64,000 nt of DNA from Anammoximicrobium sp964645045. Its GTDB lineage: Bacteria; Planctomycetota; Planctomycetia; Pirellulales; Pirellulaceae. The DNA is taken from the NCBI GenBank assembly GCA_964645045.1, contig CAZXYZ010000039.1:20776-84775 (forward strand). Direction: 5' to 3'. Positions 52,223 to 60,440 of the stretch are shown here, one piece after another. The number at the start of each line of letters is the position of its first letter. Positions within the stretch are counted from its first letter, which is position 1. The notes beneath the pieces were generated by a model. The model was not told where the DNA came from. It was given only the letters and a program-made list of their open reading frames with translations, and did not search any database. The translations under genes were made by a program, and so were the position numbers.

Positions 52223-53245
52223 ATGTCTCAGGCGGACGTTCTTCGCCGTATCCGGTCGCCACGCGCGCGGCCGGCGTTCACACTGGTGGAACTGTTGGTC
52301 GTGATTGCGATCATCGGAATCTTGGTGGCCTTGCTCTTGCCTGCGATCCAAGCCGCGCGGGAAGCCGCGCGGCGGACGCAGTGCGTCAACAACCTGAAGC
52401 AAATCGGGCTGGGCTTGCAAAACTATCATGACACCTATGGCAAGCTGCCACCGGGCGTGTTGTTCTGGCCGGCGGCAGGGCCGAATCCCAACGGAGATAA
52501 TCAGATGTGGGGCTGGTCGGCGTTGCTGCTGCCGTTCGCGGAGCAAGCGGCGCTGCACGATCAGATGCGAGTCACGACGTGGACTTTGCGCCAATTGCTG
52601 AACAACAATGCCAATCGCGCGTTAGTGCAGACGCCCTTAAAAGTCTATCGCTGCCCTTCGGATGTGACCAAGGACCTGCCCAGCAATACGCCGGAACCCA
52701 CTCAGTTCTACAACAATGGTCCCAACAACTGTCCTGATCCGTACTATGCCGCCACTTCGAATTACATGGGCGTTGTCGGGATCTGGGATCTCGACGAACC
52801 GCTGATCAACGGCCCCGACAACAATGGAGTGCTCTACCCCAACAGCGAGACGCGGTTCGCGGACATCCTGGACGGCACCTCCAACACGTTTGCCGTGGGC
52901 GAGCGGAATTTCACCTGTTCGGCCGGGGCCTGGGTGGGGACCCGAAACTCGAACGGTGGCGGCAATCAGGGCAGCCGGTACGTGCTGGGACGCGTCAGCA
53001 TCCGGCCGAATGCCTTTTGGAATACGGGCTGCTACGAAGGTTTTTCCAGCTACCACCCCGGAGGCACCCAATTCGTCATGTGCGACGGGGCCGTCAAGTT
53101 CATCAGCGAGAACATCGCGTACGGGGGGATGGGCGGAGCGTTCACTCAGGATGATCCGCGGAACGGATACAACAAAAACACCATTCAACTGTACCAGCGG
53201 TTGGGCATCCGCAATGACGGCAATACCGTCGGCGGCAACTTCTGA
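52223..53245 (+). CDS. DUF1559-family pseudopilin-like protein, 340 aa
   Basis: The ATG at 52223 gives MSQADVLRRIRSPRARPAFT, then the prepilin signature FTLVELLVVIAIIGILVALL (type IV pilin-like processing site before F). AIQAAREAARRTQCVNNLKQ and IGLGLQNYHDTYGKLPPG are DUF1559 hallmarks, and the C-terminal part has GFSSYHPGGTQFVMCDGAVK. The family is massively expanded and almost diagnostic for Planctomycetota. These proteins probably assemble in or on the envelope; a precise role is unknown. It is followed after 16 bp by a lipoprotein gene, the usual partner arrangement. Confidence 0.92.
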   Translation: MSQADVLRRIRSPRARPAFTLVELLVVIAIIGILVALLLPAIQAAREAARRTQCVNNLKQIGLGLQNYHDTYGKLPPGVLFWPAAGPNPNGDNQMWGWSALLLPFAEQAALHDQMRVTTWTLRQLLNNNANRALVQTPLKVYRCPSDVTKDLPSNTPEPTQFYNNGPNNCPDPYYAATSNYMGVVGIWDLDEPLINGPDNNGVLYPNSETRFADILDGTSNTFAVGERNFTCSAGAWVGTRNSNGGGNQGSRYVLGRVSIRPNAFWNTGCYEGFSSYHPGGTQFVMCDGAVKFISENIAYGGMGGAFTQDDPRNGYNKNTIQLYQRLGIRNDGNTVGGNF

Positions 53246-53261
53246 GGCAGAGGAGATGACG

Positions 53262-53687
53262 ATGACGCGGGATCGGTTGTGCGTCTTACGCATGAAGGTG
53301 CTTGTTGTGCTCTTGCTTGCGCTTGCCGTCGGATGCGGTGAGAGCGGATTGGATCTGAGTTCGGTCGAAGGCATGGTCACATTCGATGGTCAGCCGCTGC
53401 CCAACGCCATTGTCAACTTTGAACCGACGGAGGGCGGAGGCGAACGCTCGTCGTACGATGGGCCGACTGACGAGTCGGGGCACTACCAACTGCATGCAAC
53501 GGCTTCGCAAAAGGGAGCGGAACCCGGCGACTACACCGTGCATATTACGGTGCCCACGTTTGCTGCCGACGATCCGAGGGCGAAGACGGCGGTGAAGGTT
53601 CCGGCGAAGTACAATACGAAAAGCGAATTGAGAGCGACCGTCAAGGACGGCAAGAACACGTTTGACTGGCCGCTGACGAGCAATTAG
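53262..53687 (+). CDS. Lipoprotein with a carboxypeptidase-regulatory-like domain, 141 aa
   Basis: The ATG at 53262 has AGGAG six bases upstream; the ATG at 53256 is too close to it. A signal peptide (MKVLVVLLLALAVGC) ends in a lipobox with the lipidated Cys. Beta-sandwich sequence follows: VEGMVTFDGQPLPNAIVNFE, TDESGHYQLHATASQKGAEP, GDYTVHITVPTF. This small lipoprotein type commonly follows DUF1559 genes in planctomycetes. The stop codon overlaps the stop of the convergent gene (TTAG at 53684-53687). Confidence 0.82.
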   Translation: MTRDRLCVLRMKVLVVLLLALAVGCGESGLDLSSVEGMVTFDGQPLPNAIVNFEPTEGGGERSSYDGPTDESGHYQLHATASQKGAEPGDYTVHITVPTFAADDPRAKTAVKVPAKYNTKSELRATVKDGKNTFDWPLTSN

Positions 53688-54823
53688 CGGCCGCAGAACT
53701 CGGCAAACGACGGCTGCTCGACCAGCCCGCGGGCCAGCACCGCGTAGCCGTCGGCCGTGGGATGGCTGGCGTCCGCGTACAACTCGCTGGCCAACGCGGG
53801 CGGGACGTAATGCGGGATGCCCTGTTCGGTCAGCCAGAAGTCCACCTGCCGTTTGAGTTCGTCGTAACGTCGCAGGCCAAGGTCCGTCAGCATGTGCTCG
53901 TTGAAGGGACCGACCAGGACGAACACGCGGTTGCCGCGGTCTGCCAGCAATCCCAGCGTCTGCCGGAAGTATCGCCATTGCAGCGAATCGTCCAGCGCCA
54001 CCCAGTCGGGCGTAGAACGCCTGATTCCCTTATCCGACCACGGCCGCGCGGCGGGCGGCGGCGACGGCGGATCATCCGGCGCCGGCAACCCCGCCCTGAA
54101 CGGGGCCAGCGGGCTGACGTAAGGATGCGCGAACGTCCACGTGGCCAAGTCCTCGCTGTCGAAGTAGGCGATCCGCACGTGGTCGGCCCAAGAAAAAAAC
54201 GACAGACGCCGGCCCACGGCTGCGCCGATCCGTTGCGATAGCGACGCTTTGTAACAGCCAATCCAAGGCCGGAATTGCGGAACAAGAGCCGGATGATTAA
54301 AGGAGAATTCCTTGTCCGCCGACAAGTCGTGCCGCGGAGAACTGGTCCACAACAAGTTGCAGTTGACGACCACGTGCCGCCCGCGGATCGCGCCGCCGTA
54401 AGATTCGATCAACCCCGCCATCGCCACGGGATGAATGCCGTCCAGGCCCAGGTTGCGAAATCGATCGCCGCCCGCCCGTTCATTCAAATAGTGCGACAGC
54501 GTACCGTCAGGCGACACGTAATGTCCCCACATGACCGAATCGCCGATCAGCAATGTCTGCCCGCCGCTGGCCGCCCCACGGCAAGCCCGCGCGTATTGCC
54601 AGTAATCGTTGCCCAGGCGATACGGAATGCGATACCGAGGTCCCATCGGCAACGGTTCGAGCCGCTCCCAGGCTTGGGGGATCAAGTAAAACAGGGCGGC
54701 CACGAGCAGCAAGGCAACCGCGCACTGCCGCGGCGACAGTCGCGTCTCGGCAGCGGCCCGCGATTCGTCGGGACCGGACGGTGCGGTCGTTCGCTCGCGG
54801 TTTCTTGGAGAGTCATTCGACAT
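53684..54823 (-). CDS. Membrane-anchored SGNH-type acyltransferase/esterase partner of MBOAT, 379 aa
   Basis: The ATG at 54823 (MSNDSPRNRERTT) is used because the frame's apparent extension lies in a repeat. One membrane segment at ~33-50 (CAVALLLVAALFYLIPQAW) anchors it. An SGNH-like domain follows: TLLIGDSVMWGHYVSPDGTL (nucleophile Ser in G-D-S) and near the end ELYADASHPTADGYAVLARG (catalytic Asp/His, D-x-x-H-P). The gene is just downstream of an MBOAT gene on the same strand, the AlgI/AlgJ-X or DltB-like pairing that O-acetylates an exported polysaccharide. The target polymer is not deducible. Confidence 0.75.
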   Translation of the reverse strand: MSNDSPRNRERTTAPSGPDESRAAAETRLSPRQCAVALLLVAALFYLIPQAWERLEPLPMGPRYRIPYRLGNDYWQYARACRGAASGGQTLLIGDSVMWGHYVSPDGTLSHYLNERAGGDRFRNLGLDGIHPVAMAGLIESYGGAIRGRHVVVNCNLLWTSSPRHDLSADKEFSFNHPALVPQFRPWIGCYKASLSQRIGAAVGRRLSFFSWADHVRIAYFDSEDLATWTFAHPYVSPLAPFRAGLPAPDDPPSPPPAARPWSDKGIRRSTPDWVALDDSLQWRYFRQTLGLLADRGNRVFVLVGPFNEHMLTDLGLRRYDELKRQVDFWLTEQGIPHYVPPALASELYADASHPTADGYAVLARGLVEQPSFAEFCGR

Positions 54824-54836
54824 GGGGGCTTGTCCC

Positions 54837-54931
54837 GGGCTCAGACGTACAGAATTCAATTTTGCCGGGCAAAACGCTGACCCACGGCAGAGTCTATCTC
54901 CGGCAAAATTGAATTCTGTACGTCTGAGCCC
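54837..54931. mobile_element. MITE-like element, family B, copy 2 (perfect 32-bp terminal inverted repeats)
   Basis: The arms 54837-54868 (GGGCTCAGACGTACAGAATT...) and 54900-54931 are perfect 32-bp complements around a 31-bp core that does not resemble the core of copy 1. Overall length 95 bp, nearly equal to copy 1 (96 bp). It carries no gene and lies in the gap between the MBOAT and SGNH genes. Confidence 0.85.
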
Positions 54932-54955
54932 TTCTGGTTGCGGCCCGTAGCCGCC

Positions 54956-56407
54956 CTAAAACTGAAAGTAAATAAACGCCTGATCGCTCGATGTCACGAC
55001 GGCCGCCAGGTATAGCATCATGCCGGCCAGCAGAGCCACCCGCACCGCCGGCCGCGCCAGCAGTTCGTGCAATCGCGATTCCCATAGAAACTGGTAGACC
55101 CAAATCGACAAAACCAACGCCGCCAACAGCAGCGGCATGACCGGATCGGCCAACTCGCCGGACGCGATCCGGCGGAGGATCAACCCCGCGTCGCCGACGC
55201 TCCGCGCCCGAAAAAACACCCACGCGAAGCACACGATGGCGAACGTCAGCACCTGCTTTGCCAGCTGCGGAACCCGCCGCTTGTAAAACGCCGTTTGTTC
55301 CAACGCCCGCGTCAGCACGCGGCCCGCGGCGTGGATCGCTCCCCAGATGATAAAAGTCCACATTGCCCCGTGCCACAGACCGGAAATCAGCATCGTCAGG
55401 ACCATGTTGCGGTACGTACAGAATTCGCCGTCCCGGTTGCCTCCCAGCGGTACGTACACATAATCCTTGAACCACGTGGACAGGCTGATGTGCCAGCGCC
55501 GCCAGAAATCGCCCAGCCCCGTGGCCAAATAGGGATGGTAGAAGTTCAGCATCAGACGGAGGCCCATGATGCGGCCGATGCCGCGCGCCATGTCGGTGTA
55601 GCCGCTGAAGTCGAAATAGATTTGCCAGGCAAAGGCCACGGTGGCCAGCACCAGCGCGGGCGCTTGGTACTCGCCGGGCGACGCGTAGACGGCATCGACG
55701 TAGCGGGCCAAGTAGTCGGCCAGGGCGATCTTCTTGAACAGTCCCACGACGAACAGGAAGATTCCGTCGGAAACGTCGTCGCGGGTAATCCGCGGCGTGC
55801 CGTACAACTGCGGCAACAAGTGCGAAGCCCGCTCGATCGGCCCGGCCACCAGCTGTGGGAACAGCGACACAAACGTGGCATAGCGGATGTAATTCGGCTC
55901 AAACTGCACGTTGCCGCGATAGTAGTCGATGGTGTAGCTCATCGACTGGAAGACGAAAAACGAGATGCCCACCGGCAGCAGATAGTCGAACTCCGGCACC
56001 GGGTGGTTCAGCCCCAGATGATACAGCAGCCAGTTAATGCCAGTGCTGAGGAACCGCACCTCCGGATTGGCAATCGCCAACGGTAGACCCAGCCACCCGG
56101 CCAGCGCGTTCACGTTGTCGACCAGGAATTGGCCGTACTTGAAAAAGCCCGGCAACCCCAGGTTGTTGATCAGACTCAAGATCAACCAAGGCTTCTTCCA
56201 ACGCGTGCAGGCCATGCCGACGACGGCCAAGTAGTCGACCGTCGTCGACCACACGATCAGCACCAGGTAGATCGGATTCCACCAGCCGTAGAACAAGTAC
56301 GACGCCGCCAATAGCCAAGGCAGCTTGAACCGCGTCCCCTTGACCAGCAAGTAGACCGGATAGAACACGGCGAAAAAGGCCAGGAAGGTCCAGGTGTGAA
56401 ACAGCAT
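54956..56407 (-). CDS. MBOAT-family O-acyltransferase (AlgI-like), 483 aa
   Basis: About 10-11 membrane segments are visible. MBOAT motifs are HPVPEFDYLLPVGISFFVFQ, SMSYTIDYYRGNV, FVSLFPQLVAGPIERASHLL, IYFDFSGYTDMARGIGRIMG, and GDFWRRWHISLSTWFKDYVY with LISGLWHGAMWTFIIWGAIH holding the two conserved His residues. Length and order match AlgI-type enzymes, which pass acyl groups across the membrane to periplasmic partners. Downstream is the SGNH-type partner gene. It stands next to FGE-fold and TolB-like genes on the same strand. Confidence 0.88.
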   Translation of the reverse strand: MLFHTWTFLAFFAVFYPVYLLVKGTRFKLPWLLAASYLFYGWWNPIYLVLIVWSTTVDYLAVVGMACTRWKKPWLILSLINNLGLPGFFKYGQFLVDNVNALAGWLGLPLAIANPEVRFLSTGINWLLYHLGLNHPVPEFDYLLPVGISFFVFQSMSYTIDYYRGNVQFEPNYIRYATFVSLFPQLVAGPIERASHLLPQLYGTPRITRDDVSDGIFLFVVGLFKKIALADYLARYVDAVYASPGEYQAPALVLATVAFAWQIYFDFSGYTDMARGIGRIMGLRLMLNFYHPYLATGLGDFWRRWHISLSTWFKDYVYVPLGGNRDGEFCTYRNMVLTMLISGLWHGAMWTFIIWGAIHAAGRVLTRALEQTAFYKRRVPQLAKQVLTFAIVCFAWVFFRARSVGDAGLILRRIASGELADPVMPLLLAALVLSIWVYQFLWESRLHELLARPAVRVALLAGMMLYLAAVVTSSDQAFIYFQF

Positions 56408-56429
56408 AATGACCCGAGGGCAGGGACGG

Positions 56430-57560
56430 TCAGAGCTTCTCTCGCAGCAACGCCCGCACGTAAGCAGCCGCCGAGGCGCCTAACGCATCCCGATGGTATC
56501 CGCCTGGCGCAGGTCTCCCGACCGCGCCGAAACCGCCGACCGCAGGTCGCCCGAATTCTTGAGACCTGACGGTCGTGCCTCGTGCGGGGTCGGGAGACCC
56601 GCGCACAACCGGAGAGTCGCGCATAACCGCGGCCCGCCGAACGCAACGAAAGCCGATCGCGTCGCGGGCAAAGCAGGCATCCTGGAAGCCCGGGTTTTCG
56701 CCCACGCGCGTCGCGGAACGGCAACCAGCGGGCCGCGAGTTCCAAGCGCCGCCGCGGAGGACGTATTTTTCGCCGTCGGCCGGTCCCGGAGGATTCTGGG
56801 CTGGACTGTGTGTGTAGTAGTCGGCCGCGTACACGTCATTGCACCATTCCGCCACGTTGCCATGCATGTCGTACAGGCCCCAGGCATTGGGCTGCTTGCG
56901 CGTTACCGGCTGGGTCTTCTTCCCGGCATTGTCGGCGAACCAGGCATGACGACCCAGCGAGGACGGATCCGCGCCGAAGGCATACGGTGTCGCCGAACCC
57001 GCACGGCAGGCAAATTCCCATTCCGCTTCGGTGGGCAGCCGGTAGCCGCCGGCTTGAAAATCGCACTCGGCCGTTTCCTCGTCGTAGCAGGGTTCCCGTC
57101 CCTCGGCTTTCGACCGCAGGTTGCAGTACAGCGCGGCATCCGCCCAACTGATTTGTTCCACTGGCCGGTCGTCGCCTTTGAAGTGCGACGGATTGCCCAA
57201 GACCAGTTTTCCGTACTGGGCCTGGGTGACCTCCGTGCGGTCGATCCAGAAGGCATCCAACGTCACTTCGTGCGGCGGCGTTTCATCCGCCTCGCCGTCC
57301 GCGCTGCCCATCAGGAAGGAACCCGCCGGGACCAGCACCATCTCGGCGCCGGTCTGGGTCTGGACGGTTTCATAAGTGGCGCTCGGCGCGGGCGCAGGTT
57401 CCACCCTCTGGCAGGAGCCAAGCAGAACGAGGGCCAGGACCGCGAAGCGGAACCGGCCAGCGTGGCTTTCACGTAGCCCGGTCTTTCCGAGACCGGATTC
57501 CGCGTCTTGGCAAGACGCGACCACGTGGTTTCGGCTTTGGTGACACAACTGGCCGCTCAT
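56430..57560 (-). CDS. FGE/SUMF1-type (formylglycine-generating-enzyme-fold) lipoprotein, 376 aa
   Basis: The start at 57560 overlaps the stop of the upstream TolB-like gene (ATGA). Residues ~37-51 form a hydrophobic segment ending in a lipobox (LVLLGSC). The FGE-like domain includes AEMVLVPAGSFLMGS, ADETPPHEVTLDAFWIDRTE, PVEQISWADAALYCN, YRLPTEAEWEFACRAG, WGLYDMHGNVAEWCNDVYA, VLRGGAWNSRPAGCR, FARDAIGFRCVRR. The last ~60 residues are Arg/Pro-rich and poorly conserved. It has the same fold as the DGR target but no template-like repeat and no A-directed variation. It may be a sensor or binding protein, or an enzyme; the catalytic Cys pair is not clearly present. Confidence 0.82.
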   Translation of the reverse strand: MSGQLCHQSRNHVVASCQDAESGLGKTGLRESHAGRFRFAVLALVLLGSCQRVEPAPAPSATYETVQTQTGAEMVLVPAGSFLMGSADGEADETPPHEVTLDAFWIDRTEVTQAQYGKLVLGNPSHFKGDDRPVEQISWADAALYCNLRSKAEGREPCYDEETAECDFQAGGYRLPTEAEWEFACRAGSATPYAFGADPSSLGRHAWFADNAGKKTQPVTRKQPNAWGLYDMHGNVAEWCNDVYAADYYTHSPAQNPPGPADGEKYVLRGGAWNSRPAGCRSATRVGENPGFQDACFARDAIGFRCVRRAAVMRDSPVVRGSPDPARGTTVRSQEFGRPAVGGFGAVGRPAPGGYHRDALGASAAAYVRALLREKL

Positions 57561-58594
57561 GGCAGGCCCTTCCCGGCCGGCGCCCAGTCCGGCTCCTTGT
57601 TCGATTTCCCGTCGCTGGTGATCTGAATCCAGTGATTGGTGGCCTCGGCATCCGCCACACAGATGTTCCAGCCCTCGGCCTGCGCGCCGATCATCTCCGG
57701 TGCCGCCCCCAGTTTCTTCTTCTGTTGGGGACCGCGGCTGAAGGCCAAGTACTTGCCGTCGGGGGACCAGTCGACATGGTACGCTTCCAGCGGTTTTTCG
57801 CTGCGAATCGCGTCCCGCGGGTTCACGACTTTCGGTTCGGGGCCGCTAAAATCCAGTTCGGCGACGCGGAGCGTGTAATCGTCGGCACCCCAAGCGATCC
57901 GTTGGCCGTCCGCGCTGATGTCGGGCCGGCAGCCGGGAATCTGCAGATTGACAACTCGCCGCCCCCGGGCCTCGATGGCCAGGATCGCGTGGCTGCATCC
58001 CATGCCGGCGTGGACCGTGGCCACAAACCACTTGCCGTCGGCCGTACAACTGATGTTGTACAAATGGTGGATCTCCGGATTGGGGTGGGGCCGGTGCGTG
58101 CGCGTCGCCAGGTCGCAGACCAGGATGCCTTTGCTGGCATAATCGCGAAGCGTGAACTGCTCGAATTCGCCTTTCAGGTATACCACGGCCGCGCCGGCGG
58201 GGTCCCAGCACGGATCGCGGCCGTTGACCGCGACCTGCACGCGACCGCTGCCGTCGCGATTCATCACGTACACATTGCGGCTCTTCGCCTCCCCTTCGCC
58301 CTCGTCCGCCAGGAAGCAGATCTTCGTCCCGTCCGGCGAGACGTGGGGATACATCTCATTGGCATCGGCTGTACGCGTCAGGTTGGTGGCCTGCGAGCCG
58401 TCGGCATTCGCCTGATACAACTCCCAGTTGCCATCGCGAAACGTCTCGAAGACGATTTGAAAGGGAACCGCTTTCAGCTCCTCGGCCAGCTCGGCCGCCT
58501 GTACGCCGCCCGGCGTGTCAGCCAGCGCGAGTGCGAGCACCATGCCCAAGCACTGTAACCAGATCCCAGATACGCACGCATTTGTACGAGTCAT
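57557..58594 (-). CDS. Secreted TolB-like beta-propeller protein, 345 aa
   Basis: The ATG at 58594 has GGAGG seven bases upstream and gives a signal peptide (CLGMVLALALADTPGGVQA). The WD40/PD40-type blades have the repeated S-P-D-G-x-x-I/L motif: YPHVSPDGTKICFLADE, YNISCTADGKWFVATVHA, CRPDISADGQRIAWGADDYT, VDWSPDGKYLAFSRGPQQ. DPCWDPAGAAVVYLKGEFEQ is a further blade. Such periplasmic propellers are usually protein or ligand-binding. It lies upstream of the FGE-fold gene with an ATGA overlap, so the two are likely partners. Confidence 0.82.
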   Translation of the reverse strand: MTRTNACVSGIWLQCLGMVLALALADTPGGVQAAELAEELKAVPFQIVFETFRDGNWELYQANADGSQATNLTRTADANEMYPHVSPDGTKICFLADEGEGEAKSRNVYVMNRDGSGRVQVAVNGRDPCWDPAGAAVVYLKGEFEQFTLRDYASKGILVCDLATRTHRPHPNPEIHHLYNISCTADGKWFVATVHAGMGCSHAILAIEARGRRVVNLQIPGCRPDISADGQRIAWGADDYTLRVAELDFSGPEPKVVNPRDAIRSEKPLEAYHVDWSPDGKYLAFSRGPQQKKKLGAAPEMIGAQAEGWNICVADAEATNHWIQITSDGKSNKEPDWAPAGKGLP

Positions 58595-58730
58595 CACCGA
58601 ACCTCCGCAGCCCATTCTCGAAGCCACACGATCCAACGGGGATACCGTCAACGTAGCCATCTGGCCCGCGAAGATGAAGCCCCCTCCCGCAACATCAGGC
58701 TGGCCACAGGAAGAAAACGACGTCGATGGA

Positions 58731-58869
58731 TAGCACGGATGGCAAAGCCGGGGCACGGATGGGGAGAGCGAATGACAACGACGATTGCGGCGACAGAGCA
58801 GTCTGCCTCGGTATGCTCCGGCATCGGCGAGTTGCCTGCATCCGTGCCCCGGCTTTGCCATCCGTGCTA
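58731..58869. repeat. Long inverted repeat, family F (31-bp arms)
   Basis: The arms 58731-58761 (TAGCACGGATGGCAAAGCCG...) and 58839-58869 are perfect 31-bp complements. They enclose 77 bp with no gene. It lies in the 469-bp gap between the TolB-like gene and the VOC gene. The 'GCACGGATGGCAAAGCC' core resembles an intergenic repeat I recall from other planctomycetes, but copy number is unknown here (one copy seen). Confidence 0.8.
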
Positions 58870-59063
58870 CTCCGTGGCTTTGAAGGGCTGACAGGCAAGC
58901 TATCTCTTGACGCCACTTACGGCGGGTCCGTAGGTAGATTTCGGCGTTCCTTGCCGCCGGCTCCTCTTGTCAGTGCGGCCGGCAAAGGTCAAGATGCATA
59001 CGTGCTGCCGGGAGATCCGGCCGTGGCCGCCACGTTTCCAGCGAATCCAAGGAGTCCCCTGCC

Positions 59064-59387
59064 ATGCAATTCGATCACATCGGCATCGTCACCACGGAGA
59101 AAAAGGCCGACGAAATGTACGTCCCGGCGACGCGGGTTTGGGTCACGGATTTCCAGACGCATCCCCAGCACATCGAGTGGCTGCGGTTCGAGCCGGACAG
59201 TCCGGTGACGGGCAAAGTCCGCGAGATGCCCCATGTCGCGTACCGCGTGGACAGCATCGCGGAGGCGGCCAAGGGCATGAAAGTCCTCTTGGAGCCGTTC
59301 GACGCGGGCATCGCCGTGGTGGGCTTTTTTGAGACGCCGGACGGCGGCGTGGTCGAGTTCATGGAATATCCGAAGACGAAAGCATGA
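59064..59387 (+). CDS. VOC-superfamily (glyoxalase/dioxygenase-fold) protein, 107 aa
   Basis: The ATG at 59064 follows AAGGAG. The product has the beta-alpha-beta-beta-beta module of VOC proteins: FDHIGIVTTEKKADEMYVPA, then RFEPDSPVTGKVREMPHVAY, and GIAVVGFFETPDGGVVEFME. The metal-ligand pattern H...E is visible (FDHIG and VVEFME). It may be a metal-dependent lyase or isomerase, but the substrate is unknown. It is 32 bp upstream of an epimerase gene on the same strand and the pair may be one operon. Confidence 0.7.
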   Translation: MQFDHIGIVTTEKKADEMYVPATRVWVTDFQTHPQHIEWLRFEPDSPVTGKVREMPHVAYRVDSIAEAAKGMKVLLEPFDAGIAVVGFFETPDGGVVEFMEYPKTKA

Positions 59388-59419
59388 CGAAGCACCCATT
59401 CCCAAGACGGTAGACGGCC

Positions 59420-60409
59420 ATGACCCATTCCATCCGTACTGTATTTGTGACCGGAGCCAGCGGCAAGCTGGGCGCCCCGTTGTGCGAGGCGTTGCTGCAA
59501 GCCGGCTATGACGTGCTGGCCCTGAGGCACCGCTACAGCGTCGGCGTGCCGGGCGTCGAGGAGATCCAGGGCAGCGTCACGGACGCGGGCCTGGTCGACG
59601 ATCTGGTCGCCCGCAGCGACGCCGTGATCCACTTGGCCACCTGCAAGGAAGACCGCGACGGCGTGATTCAGGTCAGCGCCCAAGGGACCTTCCGTCTGCT
59701 GGATGCGGCGATGCGCACCAAGCAGCCGAAACGGGTCATCCTGGCCAGCGGCGATGCGGTCAACGGGATTTACTTCAATCCCCAGCCGGTCCCGATTTGC
59801 GAAGACATGCCGCTGGTCGCGTATCCGGGCTACTACCCACTGTCCAAGGTGCTCGAAGAGGCGATGTTCCAGCAGTATTACCATCAGGCCGGCGTGCCCA
59901 CGGTCTGCCTGCGGATCTCCTGGATCCAGGCCGAGGATGACATCCTGAACCACTTGACGGTGGCCGGCGAGTGCTTTGGGGTGCCGGTCTGGAAGGAACT
60001 GATGAACGACGGCCAGCGCGCGGTCTACGGCGACGGCCGCGATGCGGCGGTGGCCCTGCGGCATCCCGATGGCCGCCCGCTGCGGCGGCACATCGTCGCG
60101 GTCGAGGATTGCGTGCAGGCTTTTCTGCTGGCCCTGCAACGCGACGGGATCGAAGGCCAGACGTTCCTGATCGCCATGACCGATCCTTTCAATTACGTCG
60201 ACGCAGCGCAGTACGCGGCCGAAAAATTGGGCATCGACGTCCTGGACCTGGTCGACCCCGTCGGCCAGGATTTCTGTATCGACACCACCAAAGCCCGCTA
60301 CGTGCTGGGATACCAACCCAAGTTGGACATCTGCCGTTTGATCGACCAGGCCGTCGAGTTCCGCCGCTCGGGCCAATCGCGCCGCCAGCGGTCGGGGTAC
60401 GGCGGGTAA
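59420..60409 (+). CDS. NAD-dependent epimerase/dehydratase (extended SDR), 329 aa
   Basis: The N-terminal Rossmann motif is VFVTGASGKLGAPLCEALLQ (T-G-A-S-G-x-x-G). A catalytic-type Tyr/Lys lies in YPGYYPLSKVLEEAMFQQYY (Y-x-x-x-K read as YPLSK), with the Ser/Thr earlier in RVILASGDAVNGI. The substrate-domain part, RRHIVAVEDCVQAFLLALQ, is typical of the extended SDR family. The substrate is not known. It is followed after 31 bp by tdh, and preceded by a VOC gene, so it may share a small-molecule pathway with them, but it is not the usual threonine-pathway partner kbl. Confidence 0.78.
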   Translation: MTHSIRTVFVTGASGKLGAPLCEALLQAGYDVLALRHRYSVGVPGVEEIQGSVTDAGLVDDLVARSDAVIHLATCKEDRDGVIQVSAQGTFRLLDAAMRTKQPKRVILASGDAVNGIYFNPQPVPICEDMPLVAYPGYYPLSKVLEEAMFQQYYHQAGVPTVCLRISWIQAEDDILNHLTVAGECFGVPVWKELMNDGQRAVYGDGRDAAVALRHPDGRPLRRHIVAVEDCVQAFLLALQRDGIEGQTFLIAMTDPFNYVDAAQYAAEKLGIDVLDLVDPVGQDFCIDTTKARYVLGYQPKLDICRLIDQAVEFRRSGQSRRQRSGYGG

Positions 60410-60440
60410 GCAGAGATTCGCGTTCAGAACGGATGAAGCC

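Noticed and set aside
53684..53687. Overlapping stop codons of convergent genes (TTAG)
   Set aside because: It is a neat compaction but common by chance between convergent genes, with no sign of function.
56430..57560. Possible second DGR target, because the protein has the same FGE fold with RGGAW...CRSATR near its end
   Set aside because: Its DNA does not align to the template repeat, the protein extends ~60 residues past the candidate region, and there is no invariant IMH-like end.
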